Assembly: GCA_002104985.1 (NCBI GenBank)
Contig: MCGO01000018.1
Span: 496,001 to 560,000 of the forward strand
Origin: Rhizoclosmatium globosum
Lineage: Eukaryota > Chytridiomycota > Chytridiomycetes > Chytridiales > Chytriomycetaceae
Reading direction: 5' to 3'
Length of the DNA stretch: 64,000 nt
The notes under the pieces are model-generated. The model saw only the letters and a list, made by a program, of their open reading frames with translations. It did not search any database and was not told where the DNA came from. The stretch's first letter is position 1. Every line of letters begins with the position of its first letter. The translations under genes were made by a program, and so were the position numbers. Below, piece by piece: positions 47,510 through 59,758 of the stretch.

Positions 47510-48892
47510 TTACTCCAGATCCACAAGATTCTCTCCGTTGCCTCTTTCTTCATTCTTGACTCTAGCCTCCTCACACTCCACACATCTCCCACCCTCCTTC
47601 GTCTTACACACCCTCTTCACCTGCATGTGATTGTGCTGCACTTTATGCGCCACATACTTATCCAACAACATATTCCCATTCTTTGCTACATCCATACCCG
47701 TCCCATTCAACAAAAGCTCCTTCAAAGCACGAGTGTCGACTTCATCCTTCTTTTTCGGGTCACGTCCAAATTTCGTTGAAAGGCTGCCAATGATTCCAGG
47801 GTTATGGCTTATATCCAGTAAACGGAGTCTCATCATTCCTCCGAATTCAGGTGGAAGTGGGCCGGTCAATTTGTTTCCTTGAAGGCGAAGTGTTGTCAGA
47901 GAAGTCAAGTGAATGAGAGATGCAGGAATCGGACCACAGAGAAGGTTGTTGTTCAGCACAATGTGTTTGATGAAAGTAATGCTTGAGAGAGTGGCTGGGA
48001 TTGGACCCGTAAATTGGTTGTGAGCGAGAGAAAGGGAAAAGAGGGACGTGAGATTTCTGATGGACTCGGGAATACTTCCAGTGAACAAGTTGTGGTCAAG
48101 CAAAAGCGTCGTGAGGTTCATCCTCGTAAAGAGTGACGGCGTTTCATCGAGAGTACCACTCAGGTTATTGTTTGAAAGATCCAGCCACTTGATATTCGCG
48201 AACTTCCCAAAAATATCCGGAACACACCCCGAAAACTGATTATTCCCAAGTTTCAAGTCCATAATATTCACGCATTTGCCAAGCTCCCAGGAATAGGACC
48301 CTCCAAACCACACGAATCCAACGACAGGTACTGAAGGTTTTTAAAGTTCCCAATGTCCGGCGAGAGAGGCCCGTTCAAGCGACTTCCATCGAGATCCAAG
48401 AACTTCAACTTTAGCAGTGTGTAGAATGAGGCTGGGAGCGGGGACTGCAGGTTCTTGATTATGATTGAGGAGAGGAACTTTGTGAGTCCGAACGAGGCCG
48501 GCATCAAAAGCGGGTTTCCTGAAGAACATGTTTCTGCGTGGAAGTGGCAGACACGGCTGGGTGTCGGTGGTATTGACTACAGATTAGTATTCCTGTTTGG
48601 TTTGTTTGAAGAAAGAACCCAAAAACGTACGCTCGTTTCGCAATGTCAGCCGCGGCATCTTTCATGTTTTGTGGCCAGCAGCAGAGCCAGTGTCCGATCG
48701 GTGCGTTGCGGAGTACTTTGCGCGACAAAAGCGCGGCGGAGGGTTGCTGCGTGAAGCGGAGAAGTACGGCCGCATGCGAAGGCAATGTTCCATACGCGAC
48801 TGAGGCAACGGAGTACGAGCGTGTGCTTCTCTGGCACGAGCTTCAAGATCATGGCTACTAGCTCAACAGGAAGGTTTCGGCGTAGTTGCCAT
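47510..48892 (-). CDS. F-box / leucine-rich repeat protein, unit 2 copy
   Basis: Same architecture as 26646-28035. The last LRRs are intact here (PASLIHLTSLTTLRLQGN), but a C is missing at about 48287 (CTCCCAGG versus CTCCCCAGG in unit 1) and several bases near 48720-48770 and 48885 alter the F-box exon. Because each copy is broken at different homopolymers, neither can be called dead with certainty. Confidence 0.6.
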
Positions 48893-48959
48893 CTGACTTG
48901 GCTTTTTGACAGGTTGTTGCTGTTGTTTATTGACTTTTATTTCCCATTTTTTAATATAA

Positions 48960-50102
48960 TTAAACTAAATGTTCAGGATGATGCGTTACGTTGTAATCAA
49001 TATGCACAAAGGCTCTTTCAATTTCCTCCAATGATTCCAACACTACTTGCAACGACTCGGCAATATCGTGTGCGGCATGGACCGTCGTTAATGGATCCAC
49101 TACAATGTCAACTTCACAAAAGTATCCAACTCCAGAGAATACGCTCGTACTGTGTCAACTTGAAGGATATCAGGATGATGCGACACTGCAATATACGTTA
49201 TTTTGTTCAAAAGCAGGAGGCGCTGTCTCTCCAATGAATTTTTGGATGTTGACGATGGCAGTCTGACTCCAGTTGATGAGGATCCAGAGGGCGATGATGA
49301 TTCCTCCCATTGGATCGATCCACCACGCGACATGCTGTCCCATCAATGAAAGAAGAATACCCGTAGAGTTGAGAATGATGTCATTACGATGATCTTGTGC
49401 CAAAACGCCCGCTGATGGATACTTCGAAGCATAAAACAGTAGGCAAACAAACAGGCCTTCACCGCTATTATATAAAATAATTAATACACACAGCAACCCT
49501 CAATAAAACTAATAACATACTTATCGCAACACCAATACACCCCAAATTCAACACAGTCAACGCCGTAGTATGATCCCCGCCGCAATCGTCTTTGCAGCCT
49601 CAATAATCAATTCAAACGACAAAGCCCCCATAATACACGAAAAAACCACAATAGCCCCGTCTCGAACCGCTTTTTCCCCGCGGGAACCTCTGCAGATTCT
49701 TCCTCGCCATACTCACATGCGCCACAACAAGTACAAGGTTCGACGTCAAGTCCATGAACGAATCGGACATTGTCGCAAACAGTGACAGTGAGCCTGACGA
49801 GACGGCGGCGTAGAGCTGGAGACAGAAGAGGAGGATGTTGGCTCCAAGTGATCCGTACATTGCAATCTTGACTTTAACAAGCGTGTCGCTATCGTCCACG
49901 ACGTGTTCTGCGCCGACGGGTTTCAGGAGTTCTTCTATGAGTGTGTTTTGGGATTTGTAGTATTTGGTGACGGCCGTCGGGTGTGTCGGTTTGGGATGGA
50001 GGTTTTTAGGGCGGCGAGGTCGTGCTCGCTTTTGATGGAAGATAAAAGAGTTTCTCGGATTGGGAGGGTGGAGGACGATGTTTGAGTCAGTGTCTGGCTC
50101 AT
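48960..50102 (-). CDS. Mn-type cation diffusion facilitator (CDF/MTP family)
   Basis: Start at 50102. The N-terminus includes the family's KYYKSQNTLIEELL signature, then TM1 (MYGSLGANILLFCLQLYAAV), TM2 with DSFMD (DxxxD) and TM5 with DHRND (DxxxD). Two DxxxD motifs, rather than HxxxD, mark the Mn/Fe-type CDF clade, so it probably exports or sequesters Mn2+ by proton exchange. The C-terminal cytosolic domain follows to TAA at 48960. Breaks occur near 50010 and 49670, and a 2-nt plus a 1-nt loss near 49208 and 49135 that together restore frame. Unit 1 holds a 5'-truncated copy. Confidence 0.75.
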
Positions 50103-50355
50103 ACTAGGTGATGCTTCTGTGACAATTTTCAGCGACTTAAATCAATAAGGTATGGAATACCTCGGTGGAGGAGTATTGGATAGTAACCACGGTTTACTGC
50201 TCATGATTTTGAACTGAAAGTGGGTGAATTCTTTCAAGCGACTTTTGAAGTCAGCTGTCAATGTGTGTCATTGATGCGTAAGCAGAATATCAGAAATTAT
50301 GAGTAATATCAACTATATTTGTACAATAAACTGCCAATCAAATCCATCAATTCAG

Positions 50356-51187
50356 TTATTCAACAAAGGTAAGGTTGACACCTCCCATGTTAGCTGACAT
50401 TGTCAAATTACTTGCCCCCTTCTCAGGTTTCCTCTCCCACAAATCCAGTGCAAGGGTTGCTTCTGTTTCCCTTTATTCCTGGAGCGTCCACCTTCACTCC
50501 GCCAAAGCTGGAAGAGGCCGAAAAGCGACCGTGGTATCCAAAGACAGTCGCAGTTACTTCTCCCATGTTAGATTCCAAAGTAGTAGTAGATCCAGCCCCA
50601 GGTCTCAGCTCAAACTTTGCAGCACCCATATTGGCCTTCGCATTCAGGGATCGGTAACCCCAAATGGCACCCTTGATTTCACCCATTGAGGCATTGAAGA
50701 GGGCAGTGTTGCGACTGTAGCATTCGTGATCGAGACAGCGCCCTTATCAGCAGAGATATCAATATCGTTGACAGTCAGTGGAGCAATAATCTTGACTTCG
50801 CCCATGTTCAGGACAGCCGAGACCTTTGAACGCACGTTTGGGCCGTCGTATTTGAACGAGCCAAGGTTGCTCACCACGTTCAAATCGTTGATTTCCTGAT
50901 CTGGAATCTGGATTCCAAGAGTGATTTTGGGAGTGGTTGAACCGCCAAAGGAAAGAAGGTTGAGGATGCCACGCTTCTTTCCGGTTGTCGACACGCTGAG
51001 TCGCCCCTTTTCGCTGACTTCGGCGACAACACTTTCTTCGTTGGATTCGTGGGTTCAGACTGAAGGTGATGGTGGTTTCCGAGGAGGCGGACTTGGTTAC
51101 GGTTACTTCGGCGGGGAAGCCATCGGTGCATGTGATGTCGACACTTGTGATTGGCTGCTGGAACACGATCTGCTTTGATTGCGTCAT
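50356..51187 (-). CDS. Beta-repeat (adhesin/DUF4097-like) protein
   Basis: Starts at 51187 (MTQSKQIVFQQPITSV). The body is a series of short beta-strand repeats in which each turn has a Gly-Glu/Gly-Ala pair after NMG (VLNMGEVKIIAP, ANMGAAKFELRP, SNMGEVTATVFG, ANMGGVNLTF), typical of right-handed beta-helix/DUF4097-type folds. About 270 residues, no signal peptide and no membrane span. Two frame breaks (about 51040 and 50690) are bridged by the continuing repeat. The function is unknown; paralogous repeats may bind membranes or surfaces. Confidence 0.6.
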
Positions 51188-51577
51188 TTGGTATTGTTTA
51201 ACTTGGTGTGTGATTTGTGAGTTGGAGAGGAGTTTGTTGTTGGCCTCTTTTTATTGGATGAGCGCCACTTGAAACCCACGAAAATTGCTGCCCACGATTC
51301 CTTGCCCTTGCCCACGATCTGTGACGTAAGCAGCTATACTGCTCGTTTATTATTGTGGTAATAAAGAGAAAAGGAAAAGAAAATGCAAAGAAGTGATTCC
51401 GCAAAGCAGATTCCTATCTATATACAAACACAACGGCTACAGTTTAAATCAGGACGATTGGTAACACACGAAATTCTTTATTGTATAGGAATGTTATAAT
51501 GATGAAGGAGCCTAACCCCTTCCGCGTTCGTGTCCATTAAATTGCTTGGACTTCGTTTTTCAATCCAAAACATCATT
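51188..51577. other. Divergent intergenic region
   Basis: Promoter space between the beta-repeat gene (minus) and the coiled-coil gene (plus). No coding signal. Confidence 0.45.
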
Positions 51578-52995
51578 ATGGCTCCTGGCACCTCTTCATC
51601 CCGACTCAATCAAGATGCAGGTAAGCAAAACAAGAATTACACTTTGCCGTAATATGCTAATATCATCTACCGCAGCCTCCATCACAACGATTCTGGCTCG
51701 AATCGAAACGCAGCTGCAAACCGAATCAAACCAGCTTCAATTCATGCGCCGCGATGTTGAAGAACTAGGACGATCCGTGCGAACAAGACTCGAGGCGATC
51801 GAATCGAAGCTTGATCACAACAAGGTAAAATTGGGAGTATCCCTTAATTCCATCACCGTGGAATAACCACACACACAATCAAAAGATCCAGCTGGATTCA
51901 CTACAAACGACGCAATCAGCGTTCGGAAAGGCTGTCACTGACCTCACGATTGCTGTGGTTGGTCTTAAACAACATGTCGACGATTCATTACACCCTGAAG
52001 GCATGATCGTTGTCAAGCAAGAGCCGAATCCAAAGACTTCTCCGATCACGGTTGATTTGGGACAAATCACTTCCGTTCAAGCTGTTATGCAAACGAAGCT
52101 TGAGCAGATGCAAGTCGATGCTCGGGTTTTGTTTGAATTCGCGCAGGCTGAATTTGGTGCGGTGAGAAAGGAAGTCGCGGATGTCAAGGAGGATGTTGCA
52201 AAAGTGTTGGAGAAGGTTGTTCTCGAAAGGGTGACTTGTGTTGAACATGTTCCGAATGTTGATAAGGAGGTATCTGCTACAGCTGACGTAATTTCAAAGT
52301 CTCCAAAGCCGTCAAAGAGTAAGAAGCGGACTGCTGAAAATGCTGACGTGGTGGACGAGGATCCCGAGGACGAAGTCCTCGAAGTCCTCAAAACAAAGCC
52401 CAAAGGCAAGAAGGATTCGGCAACTCCAAAAGTGAGCAAAAAGTCACTAGCGACAAGCGCGGAGAAGGAAGTTGAGGACGACGTGGAAAACACTCCTGAG
52501 CTACCAAAAAAGCCACTCGTCAAAAAGTTCAAGAATTTGACAGCCGAAATCCAAAGCGCATTTGAACGTCCTCCATGGGACAAAAAGTCAACTTCGTACA
52601 CTGCCAACAATTCAAGTGACTATTCCAGCTCTCGATCCACCAGTTTTCCTAAAATCCAAACCAAGAGTGTAAACTCAAGAACACCGCAGTTTCCAAAACA
52701 GAAAAACGCGTACCACTCTTTAATTCCTTTCTCTGGGTGGGCGTATGAACTTAAGTATGGGGACTATATTGAAGCGTATTACGACAAGGAAGGCCGTTGG
52801 TTCCTTGCACGCGCTGTCTACTATACAGTCACTGGAACATCTAGTGTGAAGCTACTAGTATTTTCGTTGGATATTTTAACTCAACAGCAGTATTTGAAGT
52901 ATCTCGTGAGGACGGCCGTCGAAAGATTCGACCATACACTCCAGAAGGGGCTGAGGAGCGACTGGGTCCAATTGGACCTTCACAGCTGGATTTAA
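51578..52995 (+). CDS. Coiled-coil protein with C-terminal Tudor/agenet-like domain
   Basis: Start ATG at 51578 (MAPGTSSSRLNQDA), intron to the acceptor near 51675, a heptad-rich exon (TILARIETQLQTESNQL; RSVRTRLEAIESKLD), intron with donor GTAAAA near 51824, then a long exon. A basic, Lys/Glu-rich disordered middle follows. The C-terminus has WAYELKYGDYIEAYYDKEG and RWFLARAV, the pattern of an SH3-like Tudor/agenet barrel. The last 50 residues are uncertain: another frame from about 52897 gives DGRRKIRPYTPEG and continues to 53071, which looks more natural and would need one indel. It is probably a chromatin-associated protein. Confidence 0.6.
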
Positions 52996-53163
52996 GGGGT
53001 GATGTTGATTTTCCTGTTTTGGTGGATCGTGAATGTATTCGAGAAGGGAACGTGTTTGTGTTACAGAAATGAAAACGTTCAGACTTGATTCGCCTGTTTC
53101 GTACAATGGGACATGTTGTTTGGTACAATGAGACTTTTTGTAAAACAATGAGCAATTAAAAAG

Positions 53164-54146
53164 ATGTCACAAACAATAGACACTGACTATAGCATCCTAT
53201 CATTTCAACTTGTCCTCAGTGGTATCTACGCCTTTCAACTTGTTGGCCACATCTCTTTCATATTCTTTTGCGAAACTCCGATTCCAAGGGCTTTTATCAG
53301 ACCATTTAACTTGCTATTATATGCGATGAACATTAGCCTATTGATAGTATGCGTAAGTTTTTACTTTAAGTACGGCTATATGTTCGCATTTATGACCGAT
53401 ATGGCTGAGGGGAACTACGAAAACTGGTCTGAGGAACGATACAACAACATGCAGCGTTGTATACAAAACACGAACATCGTGAGCGCGTTTGCAAACACAA
53501 TGTTTGAAGTATGTTACATTTGCGCAGGTTGGGAACGTTCAACATCTGTCATCAAACGACAATATCCTCGCCAATTTCACTGTATTCGTGTTGGGCTCTA
53601 CATTGGATGCGCGTTGTACTTTGTACCATCCTTTATACAAACCGTAGCGCCTATTGTCCAAACAAATATGCAAGACGGTCTTTACTATCTGCTGCTTGGA
53701 GATAAACTGAGACTGGCTGTGTTTGCGGTGGCCGGTGTTTTCGACGTTTTTCTTTTGGTTTCCTTCATCCGTTTTCTTCAAAAGACAAAGGCGATATTTA
53801 CGATTCGATTGATCCGCAGTTTGGTATTATTGCGAAAGTAGGAGCTGGGAGCTGTGCTGGCTATTTTATATTGATCGTATTTAATGTGTTGCTGGTTACG
53901 CAAGCAGTGACTTTAAGCCTTGGGCCATATATGAAAAGCTGTCAGATTGGGAACTTTTTGCTTCTCAATTCGTTGTATGGAATGAAACTAGCGCTGTGGT
54001 GGAACAGGAACGCGGAAATGAGAAAACAATCCCTGAAGAAAAGTGCAGAGGCCAACTGCCAAAACGGCACGAAAAAACCTACCGTCTCTTCAGGAACCAC
54101 TATGCAACCGCTCTTTCATGTTAGTGCTCAGTCAGGGAATGTTTAA
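53164..54146 (+). CDS. Seven-transmembrane protein, tandem copy 1
   Basis: Seven hydrophobic spans: LVLSGIYAFQLVGHISFIFF, FNLLLYAMNISLLIVCVSFY, IVSAFANTMFEVCYICAGW, RVGLYIGCALYFVPSFIQTV, LAVFAVAGVFDVFLLVSF, AGYFILIVFNVLLVT and FLLLNSLYGMKLALWW, with a polar C-terminal tail. One 1-nt break near 53790 separates spans 5 and 6. No E/DRY, NPxxY or retinal-Lys motif is seen. It could be a lineage-specific receptor. It is followed by a paralogue 140 bp downstream. Confidence 0.65.
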
Positions 54147-54285
54147 TTTGGTAATTTGGCTAATAAGTGGAATCAACTCTATCTTTCTTCATTCATCAAT
54201 TAAATAATACCGAGTTTTATCGTTCGAATATTATTGGATCTTCCTTTGAAGGCACAATGTCGATTTTTAAAACAATCGAAACAAT

Positions 54286-55263
54286 ATGTCTCAGCCATAT
54301 CAGCCTGACAACAGTATCGTTTCGTTTCAAGTAATATTCAGCGCCATCTATGCGTTCCAGCTTGTTGGGCACGTGTCGTTCATTCTTTTCTGCGAGACAC
54401 CACTTCCCAAAGCGTTTTACCAGGTCGTTCAACCTCCTTCTATTTTCCATGAACTTAAGCCTATTCATCGTCTGCATCGGTTTTTACTTCAAATTCAAAA
54501 ACATCTTTGAATTCATGACGGATATGAACAATGGGACACAGCAAACTGGTCGTTAGAGAATACAACGATATGATACGAATTATTCAAGTCGCAAACATTG
54601 TCACCGCGTTTTCAAATACTCTGTTTGAAGTGGCTTACATATGGCAGGATGGGAGCGATCAAGTGCAGTTGTGAAGAGACATTTCCACGAAGCTTCAATG
54701 CATTCGAGGGTGTCTTTAGTCGGATGTTTTTTGTATTTTATTCCATCGGTTTTCCAGACAATCGTGCCTATTCTTATGTCGTCTCCGGATGATGCCACAA
54801 AGTATATGATCATTGGTGACAAAATGAGAGTATCTGTGACAGTTGCTATTGGGCTGTTTGATTTATTTCTCGTCCTTGCCTTCGTTCGATTTCTACAAAC
54901 TACTAAAACAGATATGTACGACTCGATCGACCCACAATTTGATATTATCGCAAAAGTAGGAGCAGCGAGCTGTCTATTATTCTTCCTCATAATCGTTTTC
55001 AACGTTTTATCATCACGGAAGCTATAACGTTGAGTTTGGGGGAATACATGAAGACTTGCCAAATCGCAAATCTTTTGCTGTTGAACACAATGTATGGAAT
55101 GAAGCTGGCTTTGTGGTGGAATCGAAGCGCGGAAATTAAAAAACAATCACTGCGGAAGAGCACAGAGCCTGATAGCCCCCAAACAACCAAAAAACCACTC
55201 GCATCCCCAGTTTCCACGACTCGCCACACTTTTCGAAATAGTGCCAAGCCAGGAGATGTTTGA
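54286..55263 (+). CDS. Seven-transmembrane protein, tandem copy 2
   Basis: Paralogue of 53164-54146 with the same seven spans and near-identical anchors (IYAFQLVGHVSFILFCETPLP; YGMKLALWWNRSAEIKKQS). Breaks near 54425, 54550, 54645 and 55015 must be bridged. Shared segments such as YDSIDPQF.IIAKVG show the correct join in copy 1 as well. No intron is evident. The role is unknown. Confidence 0.6.
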
Positions 55264-55350
55264 CTTTATGTTTCTTTGAAAATGGCAACATCAACAGTGA
55301 AGAAAAGAGCAGCTAAAACAAATAAAACCACAAGTAATTGCACCTGTAAT

Positions 55351-56189
55351 TCAAAAAGTAAGTACGAATTCCAAACCCAAACCAACAATCTTCTCCTCAA
55401 CCAGATGATCCAACTTGAATCCCACGACAACAAGAGACCCCGCCGACAATTCCTCTTGACCACTCAAACAAGAGCCCAGAGAAACGATACCACTTTCTTT
55501 GCCTTCGTCACCATCCCACTCGAACAGTGAAACGTGTCCATCCTTCCAACTTTTCTTCGCTACCAACAAGTTCCTCAGTTGCGGAATATCCGCAAATGGA
55601 TCCTTCACCATAACTCTGAACGCATCAATCAATGCTCGATGTGGGGGTTGTACATCTCCGAGTCTGTCTTCAACTGTAATTTCATCGCGTCTGTCAACAG
55701 GTGCAATGGAGACACTGTATTTCGGGAATCGCGCTCCAGATGGTTTTTGGAGATGTGTTGGGGTACCAACCACACCAAGCATCCAGTACCCTGTGCTGGG
55801 CAAGTCTGTAGTTTGTGGAGTTCCAAGATGGTGGTTGTGGTTGGGTTCCCAGTTAAATGGTCTGTAGTACACGTTGTTGAAGTTCACAGTTATTGGTGTG
55901 GTTCCAAGGGAGTTGAAGAACGATGACGACGGTAGGGAATGAAGTCCATACTTGGGTACAATGGTCACGTCGCTCTTGTACACGCCCCACTTTCTGTTCT
56001 TGGTAGCAAATAACGTTGTTGTATTTTGGGAGTGACTGCTTGGACCAGTGCTTGGACTTTTTGGTTGTTGGTGAAGAAGGGGAGGAGGGGTTTCTGGAAT
56101 CCAGCCAAACTGTCCGCTTTATAGCTTGTCGCCATGGAAAAACTTACAAATGAGCGCATTGAGCTGAAAGAAACGGAGAGACGCTTCAT
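55351..56189 (-). CDS. Unknown protein, possibly mitochondrial
   Basis: Exon 1 from 56189 (MKRLSVSFSSMRSF), GTAAGT intron of about 54 bp, then a Ser/Thr-rich stretch and, after a break near 56030, a continuous frame to 55351 (KWGVYKSDVTIVPKYGLHS; PFADIPQLRNLLVAKKSWKDG). The basic/Ser N-terminus would suit mitochondrial import. I do not recognise the family. Confidence 0.5.
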
Positions 56190-56643
56190 AGCTTTTGTCC
56201 GAGGGTGGTGTGCCTATTTTTCAAAAGTTGTGTTCGTTCCTTTTTCCCATGCAGTGACTCTGAAATTTTTAAATAAAGAGCTGAAATTCTAGAAGAAGGC
56301 ATATACTTTTACTAGTAGCATAAGCGTTAGCGGCAGGTGGGAGGTGTGTTTAAGTGGTTTCAGGATTATGCGGGTTTATTCCATTGCATTTGAGCGGCAA
56401 GGGCCTAGTACTTGATCCAGATTGATTCCTGGGATGAACGCCGGAGATAAGACGGCTTCATTATGCTGTTCGATTGAAATTGAAAGTTGTGTTGCACAAT
56501 TAATTCACCCCAATCCCTACCAGTCGTACCCACCAAAATGAATGAAGGATCAAATAACAAGACGATTGAAAGTGACAAAGCGTTTTATGAAAGAGTGCCA
56601 CATTCAACGGGCCTGTTGTCCTCGATAAAAAGATCCTGAAAAC
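56190..56643. other. Divergent intergenic region
   Basis: No open frame or repeat of note; promoter space for the unknown minus-strand gene and for mtSSB. Confidence 0.45.
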
Positions 56644-57285
56644 ATGTTCACCGCCGTCGCATCAAACAATCACTCCGTGCTCCGTAGGGTAAGGCACATA
56701 AGCACATTATCTTCTTCCTTATACTAAAGATGTGTACGTTACTGAAATTAAACCACGTTTCCATCAACTAGGGTACTTTAGCTTTTCCCCTTCATCAAAG
56801 TCGAATCAAATTGAACCCTTTTCCCACAGGTTACTCTACCATGAATAAACTCACTCTTATCGGCTACGTTGGAAACAGCCCCGAATTTAGGCCCTTCATC
56901 GTCAAGACTGGAGAACCCATTCCACCGCATCAGACTTGAAGGGGTTATGGACTTTCCCCATGGCTACCAACCGTGCCTTCAAGAAAGGAAATGAAACGCA
57001 GTGGAGAACTGAAGTTGAGTGGCATCGTATCACGGAGTTCAAGGTTGGGGGCAACAGAAAGTATATGGATGGGATTGTGAAGAAGGGAGCTCTTGTGAGT
57101 GTGGAGGGACGTATCCAGAACTATAAAGCCGAGGATGGAAGAGTGTTTCCACAAGTTATTGCCAGTTGAGTGTTGTTTACAATGTTGCGGTTCGAATTGG
57201 TTCTGATTTGACATGAACAGACAAAGTAACACTTCTCAAGCCACCAAAGGCCGAACAACCTGTGGAGCAAGCGCCTAAAGTTTAA
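56644..57285 (+). CDS. Mitochondrial single-stranded DNA-binding protein
   Basis: Exon 1 56644-56688, intron 56689-56771, exon 2 with a presequence remainder and the OB fold (MNKLTLIGYVGNSPEFRP; WRTEVEWHRITEFK; KGALVSVEGRIQNYK; VFPQVIA), then an intron of about 50 bp near 57167-57222 and a short last exon ending TAA at 57283-57285. Order and spacing match mtSSB/Rim1, which coats displaced single strands at mitochondrial replication forks. One 1-nt break near 56930 interrupts loop L12; since the gene should be essential, a sequencing indel is likely. Confidence 0.85.
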
Positions 57286-57426
57286 AAAAGTCCTTTTTAA
57301 ACAGCCAATCGAACAAATTTCTGTATTTTTTATTTCTCATTTCACTCTTCAGTTTCTCATCATGATAAAATCTTTGTGTCTTTGTTTGTTTACTTTACGC
57401 ATTCTGTATAGTCAAAACATTCTTGA

Positions 57427-58517
57427 ATGAAAATGGTACGCGTTCTCACTGCCTTCGCTTCCAACGATTCACACCAATTCACTCTCTAACGTACACAACA
57501 GCAACTTCTCATTTCCCGCACTTTTCACTCTGCCGCCCTTGCCCTCCGCCAGGTTCCACTGTTCAAGATAGGCGGTCCCCTCGCAGCAATCGCCCAAGGT
57601 TCCCAGCCAGTTTCCCACGTCGTCAATCCAATCCTTCTCCTCCAAAAACACCGCTTTTCTTCCTTTCCACGCATCGCTTCCTCGACCAATGATACGATCG
57701 TTGCGCTCCTCGAAGAAGAACGTGAGCGTTCCTTCATTCCTCCCAAACACACTCCACGAACCACTCACAAACCAATCTAACCAATACAAAACCAGAACGC
57801 ACAAAAACATTCAAAAAAGCCCTAAGAGACCTTCCAAAGCCATCCGTCGTCCCTCCACCAAAACCAATGTCCGCATACCTCCACTTTTGCAAAGTCCACC
57901 AACCAATTCTCGCAACTTCCCCCGAATTCCTCGCTCTCGATAAACAAGACCGTTCCCGCCACGTTGCAAAGCGTCTCGGCGAGATGTGGAACGCGCTTCC
58001 CCTCGAAGACCGCGTTCCCTTCAACAAGCAAGCTGACGAGTCCAAGGCCGCTTACAATATCGCACATGATGAGTATTTGGCCACACGCACGCCACAGGAC
58101 GTCTTGTTGGAGCAACAGAAGCTGACCCTCCAAAAACTGATTGACCCATTCAAAGTCCGTGCGAAAGTGGCCGAGGACCCGACTAAGCCGAAGAAGCCGT
58201 TGAATGGGTATAATTTGTTTGTGAAGGAGAATAAAGCGTTTGGGGGAAAGACGGAAGGGATGCAGGAGGCGGCGCTTGTATGGGCTGAAATGAGTGAGAA
58301 GGAGAAGGATGTGTATCGAGCGGAGGCGGATGTGTTGAAGGAGCAATACGAGAGAGACATGGATCGCTGGGAGGAGGAGAATGGTATGTCGATGGGGTTG
58401 AACTCGTTGGTCAAGAAGCGGGTTCAGAAGGCGGCAAGAAGCGATAAGAACTTGGGGTCATTGGAGGTTTTGAAGCGCAAGATGGGAATCAACAAGAATT
58501 CTCGTAAGCGGGCTTAG
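57427..58517 (+). CDS. Mitochondrial HMG-box protein (TFAM/Abf2-like)
   Basis: Start at 57427; introns 57436-57501 and 57722-57819. Exons 1 and 2 give a presequence-like region (QLLISRTFHSAALALRQ). Two HMG boxes follow: PPKPMSAYLHFCKVHQPIL...GEMWNALPLEDRVPFN and PKKPLNGYNLFVKENKAF...WAEMSEKEKDVYRAEAD. It ends with a basic tail (INKNSRKRA). Two boxes plus a presequence is the layout of proteins that bend and package mtDNA into nucleoids. It lies directly downstream of mtSSB on the same strand. Confidence 0.85.
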
Positions 58518-58769
58518 GCAGCTGCTTTGTTTGGCATTGTGCAGGGATTTGCAGTTACTTTTTTTTGCTATTTGCTATTTGCTGTTATGTTCTGATCTCC
58601 AATGAAGAATAGTATCATAAGTTAAATTATATCTTTCCAATTTTCCATTCGCTAATAGAGTGTGAGTTTGAAGGAGAACGTGAATGGCCCATTCACCCAT
58701 TCAACAATTCCACAGTGAAACGGTAGCATCAATCAAATAACGACGTAAATATCCTCTCAAAGAATAAGA

Positions 58770-59224
58770 ATGTCGCATCAAGTTACTACATCATCTTCGA
58801 AGGGAACGGTCACAAGCGTCAATCGAATCTTGCTTCGCGGTTATGTTGGTGCCAACCCAACTTACCGTCGCTTCTTTAACGCAACACTTCATCCAATCGA
58901 TATGTGGTCGTTTTCACTCGCAACACACAGATACGCCAAAAAGGTTGGAAGTTTGCCTTTGGCGAGAGAAACAGATTGGCACACTGTCAAAGACTTTTCA
59001 ACAATCAATTCTGGCCTGTATGTAGACGGGTCGATTCGTAAAGGTGCTTTGGTTGAGGTGGACGGTCGCATCAAATATTCCAAGGCGGCCGATGGTAGTA
59101 TTTATACGCAGATTCTCCCGGGTGAGTTTGAGTTGACCTTGGGAATGTATTTCACGAATTTAATGATGTGCAGAACGGGTTTCAGTCATTAGACAGGCAG
59201 CATGGGTCTCCGACAGCAGTTTGA
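58770..59224 (+). CDS. SSB-like OB-fold paralogue
   Basis: Exon 1 58770-59120 and, after a 53-bp intron (GTGAGT...CAG), a short exon to TGA at 59222. The OB-fold order mirrors the mtSSB gene: NRILLRGYVGANPTYR, MWSFSLATHRYAKK, KGALVEVDGRIKYSK, IYTQILP. There is no obvious presequence. Identity to the mtSSB at 56644 is modest. It may be a second mitochondrial or a specialised SSB. Confidence 0.7.
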
Positions 59225-59758
59225 TATTTTCATCCAATCAAACACGAGCAATTTAAAATTTTCTTTTTACTCCCAAGGTGACATTCAAAGCTCAGTAGAG
59301 AGGGACAAATAAAGCTTGCACTTTTAAGTAAGCTATACGAAACAATTTACAGCAATTTTCAGATAGCCAGATCAGAGATAGCATTTTATGTGAGATCGTC
59401 TTACAATTTCAAACCGAGATTATCGAACTTCACTCACACCATACCACAGTTTAATAAGCCGAATTAAAACGGGCAAGTCGACCATGAGAGAAAGATATCA
59501 GAATATTAACTTCTGTGGGGCTGCGTGCGTTGGAGATGGCATTGTCAAATCTCCAGAAATGAAGAGCACTCCATTACAAACTATTACCATTACAATAACG
59601 GGACCTCATAAGGATATCAGAGAAGTCGGTCTCCGTTTAGAATCTGGTCTGTTTGGAGAGCCACAAAACAAGAGACAAACAGAAAAATGAAAACCCTCAT
59701 CAACAGGCCCTCTTCTCATCAACAGGTTCTCCAACCTCACAAAAAAAAAGATTGTACA
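59225..59758. other. Intergenic
   Basis: AT-rich; contains an open frame 59484-59690 without recognisable features, probably chance or 5' UTR of the next gene. Confidence 0.4.

Noticed and set aside
57525..57810. Minus-strand ORFs opposite the mtHMG presequence
   Set aside because: Shadows of the spliced plus-strand exon, which has correct splice sites and a coherent protein.
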